A DNA stretch of 64,000 nucleotides from Siphonodentalium dalli (GCA_032622095.1 CP136065.1:155315577-155379576); one strand, 5' to 3'. Shown: positions 44,686 to 56,202, counted from the stretch's first letter. Numbers and translations: made by a program. The notes: a model not told the origin generated them from the letters alone.

Positions 44686-45156
44686 CATATATGTGATCCG
44701 CCATATCAAATCCAGTCGTAAGTCGGGATTTTTTTTACCCTGTGCCAATGCATTCTTTTATATATGCGAGTCTACCATAGGTCGCCTCACATATATAAGA
44801 GAATGCATTGGCCTAACAATTATTTACAATTTTAATAATTTGTTCTTGTATTCTTTAACAATTTTATAATTTCACCCATACAGAGCCCCAGACAAACATG
44901 AGCAGACGACACTCTTCTATATGCTTCTATATATGTGTGGGGCTCCCTGCAGGGTAATGGATGTTTTTTATTTTATGTCCTAAAATTTGTAAGAAACATT
45001 TATTTAAAAAAAATTATAAAAAATTGTTAGGCCAATGCATTCTCTTATATATGCGAGGCGACCTATGGTCGACTCGCATATATAAGAGAATGCATTGGCA
45101 CAGGGTAAAAAAATCCCGACTTAAAAACTGGATTTGATATGGCGGGTCACATATGT
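44686..45156. mobile_element. Hairpin-core inverted-repeat element, most complete copy
   Basis: Outer arms read GATCCGCCATATCAAATCCA and complement, continuing through GTAAGTCGGGATTTTTT into the hairpin cores at 44747-44811 and 45033-45101. The spacer has GGGGCTCCCTGCAGGG. It defines the element only partly visible at 1-356 and 16351-16772. Target duplication cannot be read. Confidence 0.75.
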
Positions 45157-45589
45157 AGACAGTTCATAGAATAGTTTGATTTAATTATTGTTTCCAGAAT
45201 CAAATGATTCATTTCTAAAAAAAAAGAAAGCCACTAGTCAAATAAAGCCACCTTATTCAGGGACATGTGGCATAGCAGCCATTTATTTATTGGTATCATT
45301 GTTTAAATTTTCCAACCATGTACGGCCAATATGCTCTTCAAACTGTTCAATTAGACATAAATTTGGACTGACTCAAACAGCCTTGCCATGATAGATCCAT
45401 CCATCTGTCTTCTAATTGCATAATCATTAATGTTTAACTTCGCTGTAATTCATTGTCAGATGCAGAAGCATATCGTCACTTTGGGCAAAATCCGATTTAC
45501 ACAAGCGCAAACAAATTCCCACCAGTACTTCAGCATGTCATAACATCGCACCTCTAGCTCAATCAGAACCTTGTTTTTTATCCCTGTTA
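45157..45589. other. Non-coding unit c sequence
   Basis: Matches 357-790. No gene seen. Ends with CCCTGTTA, the left target duplication of the next element. Confidence 0.6.
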
Positions 45590-45843
45590 CAAGCCTTGAA
45601 ATAGTGTGTCTGTCATTTGCAGAATGAGGTCCCCAGAGGGTGAATTTAGTGATGCTACCCAGCATAGCGGGCTAGCATCACCAAATTCACCCTCTGGGAA
45701 CCTCATTCTGCTGAGGTGTAAGCAGAATGAGGTCCCCAGAGGGTGAATTTGGTGATGCTAGCCCACTATGCATTGTAGCATCACTAAATTCACCCTCTGG
45801 GGACCTCATTCTGCAAATGACAGACACACTATTTCAAGGCTTA
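45590..45843. mobile_element. hAT-like MITE, unit c insertion with 8-bp duplication
   Basis: The 254-bp element has CAAGCCTTGAAATAGTGTG ends, flanked by CCCTGTTA at 45582-45589 and 45844-45851. Unit b has the empty CCCTGTTA at 17194-17201. The inner palindrome repeats the GAGGTCCCCAGAGGGTGAAT module four times in alternating orientation. Confidence 0.9.
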
Positions 45844-45851
45844 CCCTGTTA

Positions 45852-46394
45852 AGACATTTTACTTTGACTTTCTTGGTGATCTACGATGAAAAAATAAAGA
45901 CATGTGTCCTTTTGATAGTAAAACATCTTATCTTGACAACAAATTCAATGAAATAATTCTGGCCAAAAGTCGTAACAACAATTTTTGCATTATTAATCGC
46001 AGCATATTAGGTCGGTTAGGTATCAAGTTATATATTCTCAAAGGTTGTGTTTTGTCTCAATTATACATAAGTTACACTTTATAAACAACAGCCAAAGTAA
46101 AACAAGTCAATGTTTGTCTCTTGAAAAATGGTTAAAATCAACTTGTGTCCTTTTGACTGTAAGGCGATGATATGATGTGTCACTCGAGATGCTGTCTGTA
46201 AAGGCCTTGGCTGGTGGCTAGTATTTTGTTCATTGGGACTTGCCTGTCTTGCCATCAAGTACATGGTCAGGAATCTCATTGTGTCAAGGAGGAATAAAAT
46301 GGGTAATTTTGAAAGTACTGAAAGAAACGAGTCAATTCATATAAAGGCCCTGAGTGCAGTGCAATTTTATGTCAACGAGCATATGACTAGTTAT
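45852..46394. other. Non-coding unit c sequence
   Basis: Matches 784-1311 of unit a, with about 25 extra bases near 46169-46215. This part is deleted from unit b. No gene is supported. Confidence 0.55.
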
Positions 46395-48192
46395 TTAGCT
46401 CAACTTTACTTTGTAAAGTTTGAGCTAATGCCATGGCTTGGTATCCGTTGTGCTTGTGTGTGTGTGTGCGTGATTCGTCAACAATTTCCTTTAGCACGGG
46501 CTACAGTTCGTACCTTTGGTCCAATTATTATGAAATTTGTCATGGATGTTGACATTGACATGTAGATGGGAACGAGTCATTTTGGGGTGATTTGGAAAAA
46601 AAACATGGCCGATAGTGGCCATCTTGGATTTCAAAATTCAATCCATTAGCACGGGCTACAGCCCGTACTGTTCGTCTTATTGTCATGAAATTTGTCATGG
46701 ATGTTAATATTGACATGTAGATGGGAACGAGAAATATTGGGGTTATTTGGCCAAAAAAGATGGCCGCCGGCAGCCATCTTAGATTTTACTCTTTGCATGA
46801 CTAAATCCTTTGACACGGGCTACAGGTCGTACCTTTGGTCAGATCATCATAAAATGTGTCATGGATGTTAACAATGACATGTAGATGGGAACGAGTCATT
46901 TTGGGTCATTCGGGCAAAAAACATGGCCGCCAGCAGCCATCTTGGATTTTACTCTTTGTATGACTAAATCGTTTAGCACGGACTACAGGTCGTACTTTTA
47001 GTCTGATCATCATGAAATTTTTCATGGCTGTTGAAATTGGAATGTAGATGGGAACGAGTCATTTTGGGGTCATTTGGACAAAAAACATGGCCGCTAGCTG
47101 CCATCTTTGATTTCAAAATTTAATCCATTAGCACGGGCCACAGGTCGTACTGTTCGTCTGATCATCATGAAATTTGTCATGGATGTTAATATTGACATGT
47201 AGATGGGAACGAGTAATTTTGGGGTCATTTGGCCAAAAAACATGGCCACCAGCAGCCATCTTGGATTTTACTCTTTGTATGACTAAATTCTTTAGCACGG
47301 GCTACAGGTCGTACCTTTAGTCTGATCATCATGAAATTTTTCATGGCTGTTGAAATTGGAATGTAGATGGGAACGAGTCATTTTGGGGTCATTCGGATAA
47401 AAAACATGGCCGCCAGTGGCCATCTTTGATTTCAAAATTCAATCCATTAGGACGGGCTACAGGTCGTACTGTTCATCTGATCATCATGAAATTTGTCATG
47501 GATGTTAATATTGGCATGTAGATGGGAACGAGTCATTTTGGGGTCATTCGGCCAAAAAACATGGCAGCCAGCAGCCATCTTGGATTTTACTCTTTGTATG
47601 ACTAAATCCTTTAGCACGGGCTACAGGTCGTACCTTTATTCTGATCATCATGAAATTTTTCATGGCCTTTGAAATTGGAATGTAGATGGGAAAGAGACAT
47701 TTTGGGGTCATTCGGACAAAAAACATGGCCGCCAGCAGCCATCTTGGATTTTACTCTTTGTACGACTAAATCCTTTAGCACGGGCTACAGGTCGTACCTT
47801 TAGTCTGATCATCATGAAATATTTCATGGCTGTTGAAATTGGAATGTAGATGGGAAAGAGTCATTTTGGGGTCATTCGGACAAAAAACATGGCCGTCAGC
47901 AGCCATCTTGGATTTTACTCTTTGTATGACTAAATCCTTTTAGCTACAGGTCGTACCTTTTGTTTGATAATCATAAAATTTGTCATGGATGTTAATAATG
48001 ACACGTAGATGGGAACGAGTCATTCGGCCAAAAAACATGGCCGCCAGCTGCCATCTTGGATTTTACTCTGTGTATGACTAAATCCTTTACTGCTCATTTT
48101 TGACACTCCTTTTTAATATCTCTATTCATTGCTCATCACAAAAAAATTACTTTCTTTACAAAGTTGAGCTACAGTGTCATTGACACTTTCAT
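46395..48192. mobile_element. Pearl/HINE-like element, unit c insertion
   Basis: Left-end hairpin TTAGCTCAACTTTAC, GTGTGTGTGTGCG microsatellite, about ten core units of roughly 165 bp, right end TTGAGCTACAGTGTCATTGA. Unit a has the empty sequence GACTAGTTATATTCC near 1301-1315, so ends can be read: at most 2 bp (AT) are duplicated. Minus-strand frames across units are in step with the repeat and not genes. Confidence 0.8.
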
Positions 48193-48359
48193 ATTCCAAA
48201 CACATTGATACCCCATAAGTGCCAAAATACTCCGGTAGGTTTGTCAAATATTCTTGCCAAAGTTTCCAATAGAAAAATTTCTCAATCAGAGTATTGCAAC
48301 ATAGTTTTGAATATAATTGGCCATATGTTCGTCGCCACAACATTACTGTCCCCTGGGGC

Positions 48360-48599
48360 TTAACCCATTCATGACGGGGATGTGCTGGTGCAGCATTAAA
48401 GATCCTGTTCCAGTACATTCTCTTATATATGCAAGTCTCCCATAGGGAGCCTCGCATGTGTGAGAGACTGCAATGGCTTACAAGGTCAAGGTAAATATTG
48501 TTAGGCCAATGCATTCTCTTATATATGCTATTTATAAAAGAATTTATTAGCACATGGTTTTCGCAAAATTCCAGGAAACTCCAGGCATGAAAGGGTTAA
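48360..48599. mobile_element. TTAA-type MITE, TTAACCCTTTCATGAC family, unit c
   Basis: Counterpart of 1474-1711. The right end here is AAAGGGTTAA, closer to the expected perfect inverted repeat than in unit a. Confidence 0.75.
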
Positions 48600-48982
48600 T
48601 AAAGAAAATTCTGTATATTTTTGTCTTATATTTTGAAAATTCAGACATTGTTTTTTCAACCTGCATGAGACTAATTCCTTTCAAAATAATAAGATATTCT
48701 CTCTATTATTGGCTGCACAATCTTTATCGAACCATACCTACACAATGAACGACTCCTGTGCATGTACACATCGTGTGAAGGCTGACTGGAACATATCTCT
48801 GCAACAGTGATTTTCGTGAATGGATTGTGTTTTTCTATTCCAGGTACATGTAAATATGCTGAATGTTATTGAAAATGTTTATAATTCAAATGGTCGTTAA
48901 AATCAGAACATGTGAATTTCAGTCGTGCTTGATGATGGCTCATTATTTGGTTGGGGTGTAATTGGGTAAAAATGAATGGACA

Positions 48983-49198
48983 TTAACCCTTTCAGTGCCA
49001 AGTCTGATTTTTTGTATCAACCCATATTTCCTTGATCATTTTTCAAATTTATTGATTATAATAATGTGATACATTGATGGAAAGAGCTCTTAGAGCTCTT
49101 TCCATCAATGTATCACATTATTATAATCAATAAATTTGAAAAATGATCAAGGAAATATGGGTTGATACAAAAATCAGACTTGGCACTGAAAGGGTTAA
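48983..49198. mobile_element. Perfect-looking foldback TTAA element
   Basis: Arms of roughly 100 bp run from TTAACCCTTTCAGTGCCAAG to the centre AGAGCTCTTAGAGCTCT and back almost without mismatch. TTAA bounds both ends (48983-48986 and 49195-49198). It is absent from the matching place in unit a (near 3470). It lacks the hairpin core of the other TTAA elements. Confidence 0.85.
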
Positions 49199-49421
49199 AC
49201 AATAACGGCACGACTTAAATACTTATGTCTGAAACACGCCTCGATGTTGCTTTAAACAATTGCATGCTAGTGAAATGTTTTCATATTTATGTACCAGTTT
49301 TGTTTATTTCAATAAAGTTAACATATTTAAAAATAAAAATATTCAGTGCATCGCTCATTGTTGTTTTGTATTAATATGACCTTTAGGGTCATTAATCTTC
49401 CTCTGCTGGTTACCTGAACTG

Positions 49422-49892
49422 TTAACCCTTCCATGACTGGAGCCTCCTGAAATTTTTGTGAAAACCCTGTGCCAATGCATAACTTATATATGTGAATCTC
49501 TCAAAGGTAGCCTCACATATATAAGAGAATACATTGGCCTAACAATATTTACCTTGACCTGGTGAGCTAGTGCATTTTCTTATATATGCAAAGCTTCCAA
49601 TGGGAGACTCACATATATAAGGAAATGCACTGGCACAGGATCTTTAATGCTGCACCAGCACAGCTCCCGTCCAGTTCTGATTAAAATCATACTCAGACGC
49701 TTCAAGTACTGAGTCTGATGAAGCCAGCTATTTGTCGCATTACCTTCGTTATAAATAACTCCTACAGACAACACCTGCAGTATGATTTACTGATGATATT
49801 GCTATTGGTTGGGAATTACTTAATTTTTGGCTTTAGTAATTTGCCTGAGTATGATACAAATCAGAACTGAGCTCCCGTCATGAAAGGGTTAA
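49422..49892. mobile_element. TTAA-type MITE with nested insertion
   Basis: Complete ends TTAACCCTTCCATGACTGGAG and GCTCCCGTCATGAAAGGGTTAA. Two hairpin modules occur near 49470-49535 and 49571-49632. A 198-bp element is inserted near its right end. Confidence 0.75.
49672..49869. mobile_element. Nested 198-bp TIR element with 10-bp duplication
   Basis: Ends CAGTTCTGATT and AATCAGAACTG extend as an inverted repeat through ATCATACTCAG (about 25 bp). It is flanked by AGCTCCCGTC at 49662-49671 and 49870-49879. The first 110 bp equal the start of the sequence at 4392, 18682 and about 22200, so a longer form exists there. A 9-10-bp duplication suggests a Mutator-like element. Confidence 0.75.
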
Positions 49893-49955
49893 AGGAGTGT
49901 TTAGATCAGTCTGTTGCCATTGTTCCGTTGTGCTTTGGCATGTTGCTTGGTATTA

Positions 49956-50139
49956 CAGTAATGCCTTAAATAATCAACCCCTTAACCACACCAGAATTAC
50001 GGGTAGCTTTTCAGGATTTAGTCGGAAATATGGCTTGTTGCAATAAGCCATAAGCAATAAGCCATATTTCCGACTAAATCCTGAAAAGTTACCCATAATT
50101 CTGCTGTGGTTAAGGGGTTGATTATTTAGGGCATTACTG
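49956..50139. mobile_element. Tc1/mariner-like palindromic MITE
   Basis: Starts CAGTAATGCCTTAAATAATC, ends GGGCATTACTG, flanked by TA on both sides (49954-49955, 50140-50141). The central loop is shortened to AATAAGCCATAAGCAATAAG. Confidence 0.85.
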
Positions 50140-50141
50140 TA

Positions 50142-50927
50142 TTTCCGTTAATACACCCAATGAAGAAATTCTGTTTTCAACATATTGCATGTAAGTCCCA
50201 ACGCAAAGTTCATATGGCACGGAAACGCGTGTGCAATGATGGCATGTAGTGGTTATTGTTTTCAATCGATCAAAGCTGGTGGCTTAATCTGTGAAGCGAA
50301 GCTAATAAACAAATCTTTACGAACAAAGATTAACTGCACAGAATTCATTTATTACAGATATAGAGGATCTCCAACAAGTTATGTTGGGATATAAGATTTC
50401 ATGAAAAAACGAGTTTCATTAAATCTTACATTCCAACATAATGAGTTGAAGATATTGTATATCACATGATCAAAACTAGAGCTTTATGACTTTTTAACAA
50501 ATCAAAATCTTTAAAATATGCTAAAAATTGCATGTACACATGTACATCACAATGAAAAATATTGTCCCCCAATTTGCCTCTTTGATTTTGTGCCTAATTT
50601 TCATTGGACAATAATTGAATGTTAATGAACAAAGCAATCATTTTGCAATGTCTGGTATTGGTGTCAAGCTCGTCTTTTCGAAATAGTATTAATCCGCAAG
50701 GTAATTTTGTTGGTGCGATGCCAAGTATCCCGGGAAGCATGCGGCTATTCGTCACTTGTGAGATATAAGTAAATATGTAATGGCTTGTTTTATGATATAA
50801 AAGGGGTCTCATGTGAAATAGATTGATTTGCATTTATTCCAATATCAAACTTATTAGCTACAATCGGAAGATCTGTGCTATAATGCAACAGACATGTGTG
50901 GAACGCAGTGATCTGAACACTGCTTAA
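50142..50927. other. Single-copy non-coding DNA after unit c
   Basis: No gene supported. An inverted pair around GTTGGGATATAAGATTTC and AAATCTTACATTCCAAC is seen at about 50383-50440. Confidence 0.5.
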
Positions 50928-51400
50928 TGGATAATTTCCTGATAAAAGAGGACAAAACAATAGTGTTGAGTCAGAGAGTCCAGTCAATAGGAGAATCTGT
51001 CAATAGGAATACCATGAACTGGGACAGGAGTTGTTACTATTTTTAGAACATTACAACATTTTTATTGAAAATCTCTTATTTATGCGAGTCTCCCATTTAT
51101 AAGAGAATGCACTGGTTGTCAAGGTAAATATTGTTAGGCCAACATATTCTCTTATATATTCGAGGCTCGGGAGACTCGCATATATAATAGAAAATGCATT
51201 GGCTCAGGGTTTTTGTACAATTTCAGGAAGCTCCAGTCATGAAAGTGTTAACTATTAATCAAGATGGATAATTTCCTGATAAAAGAGGATAAATAAATAA
51301 TTTTGAGTCAAAGTCCAGTCAATAGCATATGCTTCAGGAAATACATTTTTTGCCATGAACTGGGACAGGAATTGTTACTATTTTTAGAACATTACAACTT
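50928..51400. repeat. Local direct duplication around a MITE fragment
   Basis: GGATAATTTCCTGATAAAAG with about 130 bp of following text, including AACTGGGACAGGA and TTTTTAGAACATTACAAC, occurs at about 50929-51058 and again at about 51264-51400. Between them lies a TTAA-MITE fragment (about 51065-51255) ending TCATGAAAGTGTTAA. Confidence 0.7.
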
Positions 51401-51551
51401 TTTTTTGAAAATATATCTTTTAAGACCATTGTAAGAGAAAAATGTGTATAACATCCAATGTTTTGTAGGAAAATAATGTTATGATATCTTCTAAAAGAGT
51501 TTCATACAAATGTGTTGTTGGAACTGTTGAAGGGAAGAGATAGAGTATCTC

Positions 51552-51805
51552 TTAACCCTTTCATGATGGGAGCTGCACTGATGCAGCATTTTAAAGATCC
51601 AGTACCAGTGCATTCTCTTATTTATGCGAGCCTCACATTTATAAGAGAATGCACTGGTTTACAATATCAAGGTAAAATATTGTTAGGCCAACATATTCTC
51701 TTATATATTCGATGCTCCCTATGGGAGACTCGCATATATAATAGAAAATGCATTGGCTCAGGGTTTTTGTACAATTTCAGGAAGCTCCAGTCATGAAAGT
51801 GTTAA
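51552..51805. mobile_element. TTAA-type MITE, TTAACCCTTTCATGAT copy
   Basis: Starts TTAACCCTTTCATGATGGGAG, ends CTCCAGTCATGAAAGTGTTAA, TTAA at both ends. Two shortened hairpin modules are inside. A further right-end fragment follows to about 51900. Confidence 0.75.
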
Positions 51806-51980
51806 CTATTAATCAAGATTTATAATTTCCTGATAAAAGAGAATGCATTGGCACAGAGTTTTCACACAAATTCAGGAAGCTCCAGTCATGTGAGGGCTAA
51901 GTACTAGCCTAGTCCAGATTTCCATCGACTTAAACCAGATAGTGAAATCTGCAGGGATAATATTGGTTTACTTCAAAGTA

Positions 51981-52172
51981 CAGTAATGCTCTAATTAATC
52001 GACTCCTTAAACACAGCAGAATTATGGGTAAATATGGCTTGTTGCCATTCATCGGAAAGCTCTCCCTGAGAGCTTTCCGATGAATGGCAACAAGCCATAT
52101 TTCCGACTAAATCCTTGAAAGTTACCCATAATTCTGCTGTGTTTAAGGAGTTGATTAATTAGAGCATTACTG
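51981..52172. mobile_element. Tc1/mariner-like palindromic MITE
   Basis: CAGTAATGCTCTAATTAATC to the complement, flanked by TA. The centre GAGCTCTCC...CTGAGAGCT resembles other copies. Confidence 0.85.
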
Positions 52173-53250
52173 TACAGTTGCCCTTACTCTTCTATAGCAG
52201 ACTTCACTGCTTATAAAAAAGTAACCCAATTTATGTTAAAGTGATGTGAAACACTCCGGTAGGGTGATCAGAGAGAAATAGAGAATAATCTTGTTCAAAT
52301 TAGTTATTTTAACAAATATTATATCTAAATTCAGTGACTGCCAATGGCGAAATAGTTTTTGTTAGTTTATCGCCGATAGAAGCGTCCCGATTCGAGTAGT
52401 AAATATTTATAATTTAGCGTAGTTCAGACAATGTTTTCTATGGAGTGGTACAGTCAATTTGTTTGAGATTTTCGGTGATGTTATAGGAATGCTACATTCC
52501 TCCAGTTGGCATAGCACCTGAATACTAACTTATCAGTTTCACGCACCCGAACAAGTACATAATATGTATTTAACATTAATTATTTTATATATTACAGATC
52601 TTGTTGGGTTTGTGTAAAGTCCAATAAATAATTCTGAGTAAAGTAGTTTAACTGTGTTGTGTCATTATATCCTATGTATAGCCAAAGAGTTTATTCCATA
52701 GAAAACATATTTGTTCTGAACTTCACCATAGTTACAACTGAAAGTAGTTATTTAATGTGAAAAATATTTTATCACAATGTTTACATAATTTCAGAATAAT
52801 ACGTATTCATTTGACCTCGTAAAACAGTTCGGGTCTTACTCTGAGCATAAACAAATACCAATCAAACATGAATTACGCTGGGTAATTTAACATAAACGTT
52901 AGAATATAAGACATTATCATTGCAAGATATCACTCTCCGATAAATATAGTATATTGTATGATAGAGTCGATTATAATCTGGGCGTAAAGTCTACTATAGA
53001 ATAGTAAGGCAATCGTACTTCGATGTAAACCAGTATTATTCCTACCGACTTCACTAGCTGGTTTGTGTCAAAGGAAACTTGGACAAGCATTAACCTCGCC
53101 ATTGAAGGTGTAATTTCCATTGTATATTATGTATGCTGTAGCACACTTCACTTATTTCTGCTTCTTTGCATTTTGAGGTTGGTTTACATGCAAAAAAAAT
53201 TAAAAACTATTGGAAACTGGTTGTGACCATGGACAGTATTTTCAAAGCAT
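52173..53250. other. Single-copy non-coding DNA
   Basis: AT-rich. A loose inverted pair around GTTCAGACAATGTTTTCTAT (52421) and ATAGAAAACATATTTGTTCTGAAC (52697-52720) suggests an old TIR element of about 300 bp. No gene. Confidence 0.4.
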
Positions 53251-53336
53251 ATAAGATATGTTGACAAATACGCGAAATAATGATATACTGGCTTACCAGT
53301 ATATCATTATTTCGCGTATTTGTCAACATATCTTAT
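53251..53336. repeat. Perfect 41-bp inverted repeat
   Basis: Arms 53251-53291 and 53296-53336 are exact complements around the loop CTTA. The arm includes TGTTGACAAATACGCGAAAT. No TA or TTAA boundary marks it as a known MITE. Confidence 0.95.
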
Positions 53337-53521
53337 ACCTTTTTTCAAATTACATCAATAGAATTTGGAAGCTAAAATGAGCTATGTCCTTTTAAACTCT
53401 GCAAGAAATGAATGGATCAAAGCTATGCGGATACCCCATGCTGGTTCATATGCACACCAAAGATCACTGAAATCCAACTTATGGTGACCGAGATGTGTTA
53501 CAGATGGACGGGTCCCATTTC

Positions 53522-54663
53522 TAAACACATAAAAAAAAGTAAGTCCCCCCCGCTAATATAATGCGTAATATTTTCGGAGATATTGGTTGGATTTTGGTGA
53601 AACTTTCCACAAATGATTACTGGAGCTAGAGACACAATTCGTGCAAAGGACAGCCATGTAAGTGGTGTTACGGACGACTGAGCACGAGTTGATTGGAGGA
53701 GGGGCGCTTTTCAAAAATGGCAAACACACAGGTAGGGTGTTCTCGGCCACAGTATTGTTTCCTTGATTACACATTGTGTACTGACTGTAGTTTTTGTCCC
53801 GATGTCAGCAGGTTATGATTTAGAGCATAACTTTGCCGAATGGGAACAGGATGTACCCGGTCCATACTCATTCCCTGCAGTCATTCCATACCCCTTTATT
53901 TGGGAAGGTTGAAATCAAACAGTGATAGGTCGAATACCAACCCAAAACAGAGGCATAGCTATTGGACTTTTGGAGGTGAATTTCTCCATAAAACATCTTG
54001 CCCGCCGCATGGGGTAATGCCAAAAACCATACGGAATTTAAGACAGTGAAACCAGCAGATTGGCAATATCGCAGATCGCCCCAGAACTGGAAGACTGAGG
54101 GTTACAACCGCGAGACAAGATCGTTATTTAACAAACGCTACATTGCGTAGGGTGACGTCCAGGAGTGGTATGTATCAGCACCAAACATAAGACTAACCTC
54201 GTCCCTGTTAATGGGAATCTGAATGTAGGAGCCCAGAACATTTATGGGAACAACTGAAGAGAGCTGTTTATCATCGTGTCAATGACCACACCATGCTCGG
54301 TGACATGCACTGTCTGTTGCAGGATGAATGGAGGAACATTCCAAAGCGTAGAATTGCCCCTCTCATCAACAGCATGCTATCCCGATGTCAGCAGGTTATC
54401 CCGCAACACGGTGGCTACACGCAATATTGATTCATTGAATACAATCTCATTGTTATTTTTTTTGTCATTTTTAAATTCTACCCCACTCCCATTCAATCGA
54501 TGCTCAGTCAGCCGTAACACCACGCACATGACTGTCCTTCACATGGATTGTGTCTCTAGCTCCAATAAGCATCTGTGAAAAGTTTAATCTAAATCCACCC
54601 AATATCTCCGAAAATATTACATATTATATTAGGGGGGGGGACTTTCTTTATTTGATGTGTTTA
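53522..54663 (+). mobile_element. Degenerate Tc1-like element with long inverted repeats
   Basis: TA-bounded ends TAAACACAT and ATGTGTTTA lead into inverted arms of about 200 bp sharing AATATTTTCGGAGATATTGG and GGAGCTAGAGACACAAT. The centre holds remains of a Tc1 transposase: a helix-turn-helix-like part near 53990-54170 (with DRPRTGRLRVTT and frameshifts) and the C-terminal tail. The catalytic middle is missing. Confidence 0.75.
54242..54430 (+). pseudogene. Tc1-like transposase, C-terminal fragment
   Basis: The 62 codons in one frame to a stop at 54428-54430 contain EWRNIPKRRIAPLINSM followed by RCQQVIPQHGGYTQY, the usual end of Tc1-family transposases. No DDE catalytic residues precede it; the upstream sequence jumps directly from the DNA-binding part, so this is an internally deleted, inactive remnant. 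Confidence 0.8.
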
Positions 54664-55988
54664 TATCAACTGCCGGACTTAGTTTGCGGGGAATAATTAG
54701 GTTATATTAACCAAAAAACAAACAACAAACAAACTTCTATATTCAAACAGTTTTAATTTCACAATTTTAGTACTAGATTTCATTAAGTTGCAGGACTCAA
54801 ATCCAATCTAACTGACAAAACATCACAAATGAAACCACAAAAGCGTTGTCAAATTGTCAACCAAATAATCACATAATGCATTAACTTGAATTATATTTAG
54901 ATGATAAATATGCCATTAAAACTAAATACCTGTGTTCTCAGGCAATTCTATGTTAAAAATTTGATGACGAAGCAAAACGTTTTATTCTACACCTGTTGCT
55001 ATGATGCACATGCTATTCAATGCAATTACAGCCAATGCATACATGTTGTATACCAAGAGTCACAAAATGACTGGTTTTGCATCAGGCTTAAATCACAATT
55101 ATGTTAGTGTCAATATTGTACATACCTGACACGAAGAGTGTGGAATAAATATAGAAAACAACGTGCATCATAATCTCAAATCTTTTATTGAACTTGTTGC
55201 AGATTGCGCATAGTTACATTTCTCTTGAATTCCACTCTCGTGAAATATATACTTGCACCATCCACAACTCATTTGATAAGTTCTCAATTACAATGCGCGC
55301 TGTGTTGTCTAATTATTTCAATGTCTGTAATGTAATATTAACAACAAACAAATATGATTTATGATAATCGCTCTGTTAATATATCATGTTCTATGAAACA
55401 ATGAGCAATAGTGAAGCTACTATTGTCTAACTTTGCAATATTCTAATTGGAAGAGAACCAGAATAATCAAAGGAAAGCATATCTTTAAAGATACGGGCGG
55501 CGTTGGCGGTGGGTATGCTGTTGAAATATTCAGCCATAAACAGAAATAGTAAAATATAGACAGACCTTGTTCTTATACCAATCAGAAATATAGCATAAAC
55601 AGTATGTTATTGTCAAATGTTTTCCTTTGTTATGTAAATAAAAGCAAAACACGTTGCAGAACCTGGTTTTTGTTTAGATCCTGATATGGTAAACATAAAG
55701 AGCGTTATTTGTTACTGTTTTCCTGATATGGAAATAATAAAGAGCGTTTATATCATTTGTGTGTGATTAACCAATAGAATACTCTGTGTTATGTAAACAG
55801 AAGCACAACTTCTGTAACACGAGCAGGTTCTTGTTTACGTACACCATCGTACGTCTTGATGACAATATACTATTTACGCACTGATTATGTTTGGCATATG
55901 AACAAAACTATATATATTTTAATATTCCTTCTGTTAATGGCGATTTGAACAAATATGAATATTTCTGCAACGAACGCTGCCCATGCCT
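54664..55988. other. Single-copy non-coding DNA
   Basis: No gene is supported. A small repeat of CCTGATATGG followed by AAAGAGCGTT occurs at about 55679 and 55721. Confidence 0.5.
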
Positions 55989-56202
55989 TTAAAGATGGTC
56001 CATCTCTTTCAAGAAAGTTTTCTACAGATGCCAGGGTATAAATTAATAGATGTGAATCGAGGACACCAGTTCAGAAAAGTTTCTTGAACAAAAAGCAGCA
56101 GGAAAACGTCTTTAATTTATATTCACAAAATAGCTATTAGTAGACTTTAAACCAGGAATTGGAAAAATATCTTGTGACCCAGAAGAGACAGACAATCTTT
56201 AA
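55989..56202. mobile_element. Possible relative of the TTAA-ended element upstream of the FEM1-like gene
   Basis: Starts TTAAAGATGGTCCATCTCTT and ends GACAGACAATCTTTAA; also shares AGATGTGAATCGAGGACACC with the inner arm at 6739. Similarity is modest. Confidence 0.4.

Noticed and set aside
48122-48553. 143-codon minus-strand frame, one of the longest outside the FEM1-like genes
   Set aside because: It crosses the right end of the pearl-like element and a TTAA MITE; its residues are those of repeats and no domain is seen.
49383-49892. Search for a third FEM1-like copy after unit c
   Set aside because: Homology to unit a ends near 49783, well before the gene; nothing FEM1-like was seen to 64000.
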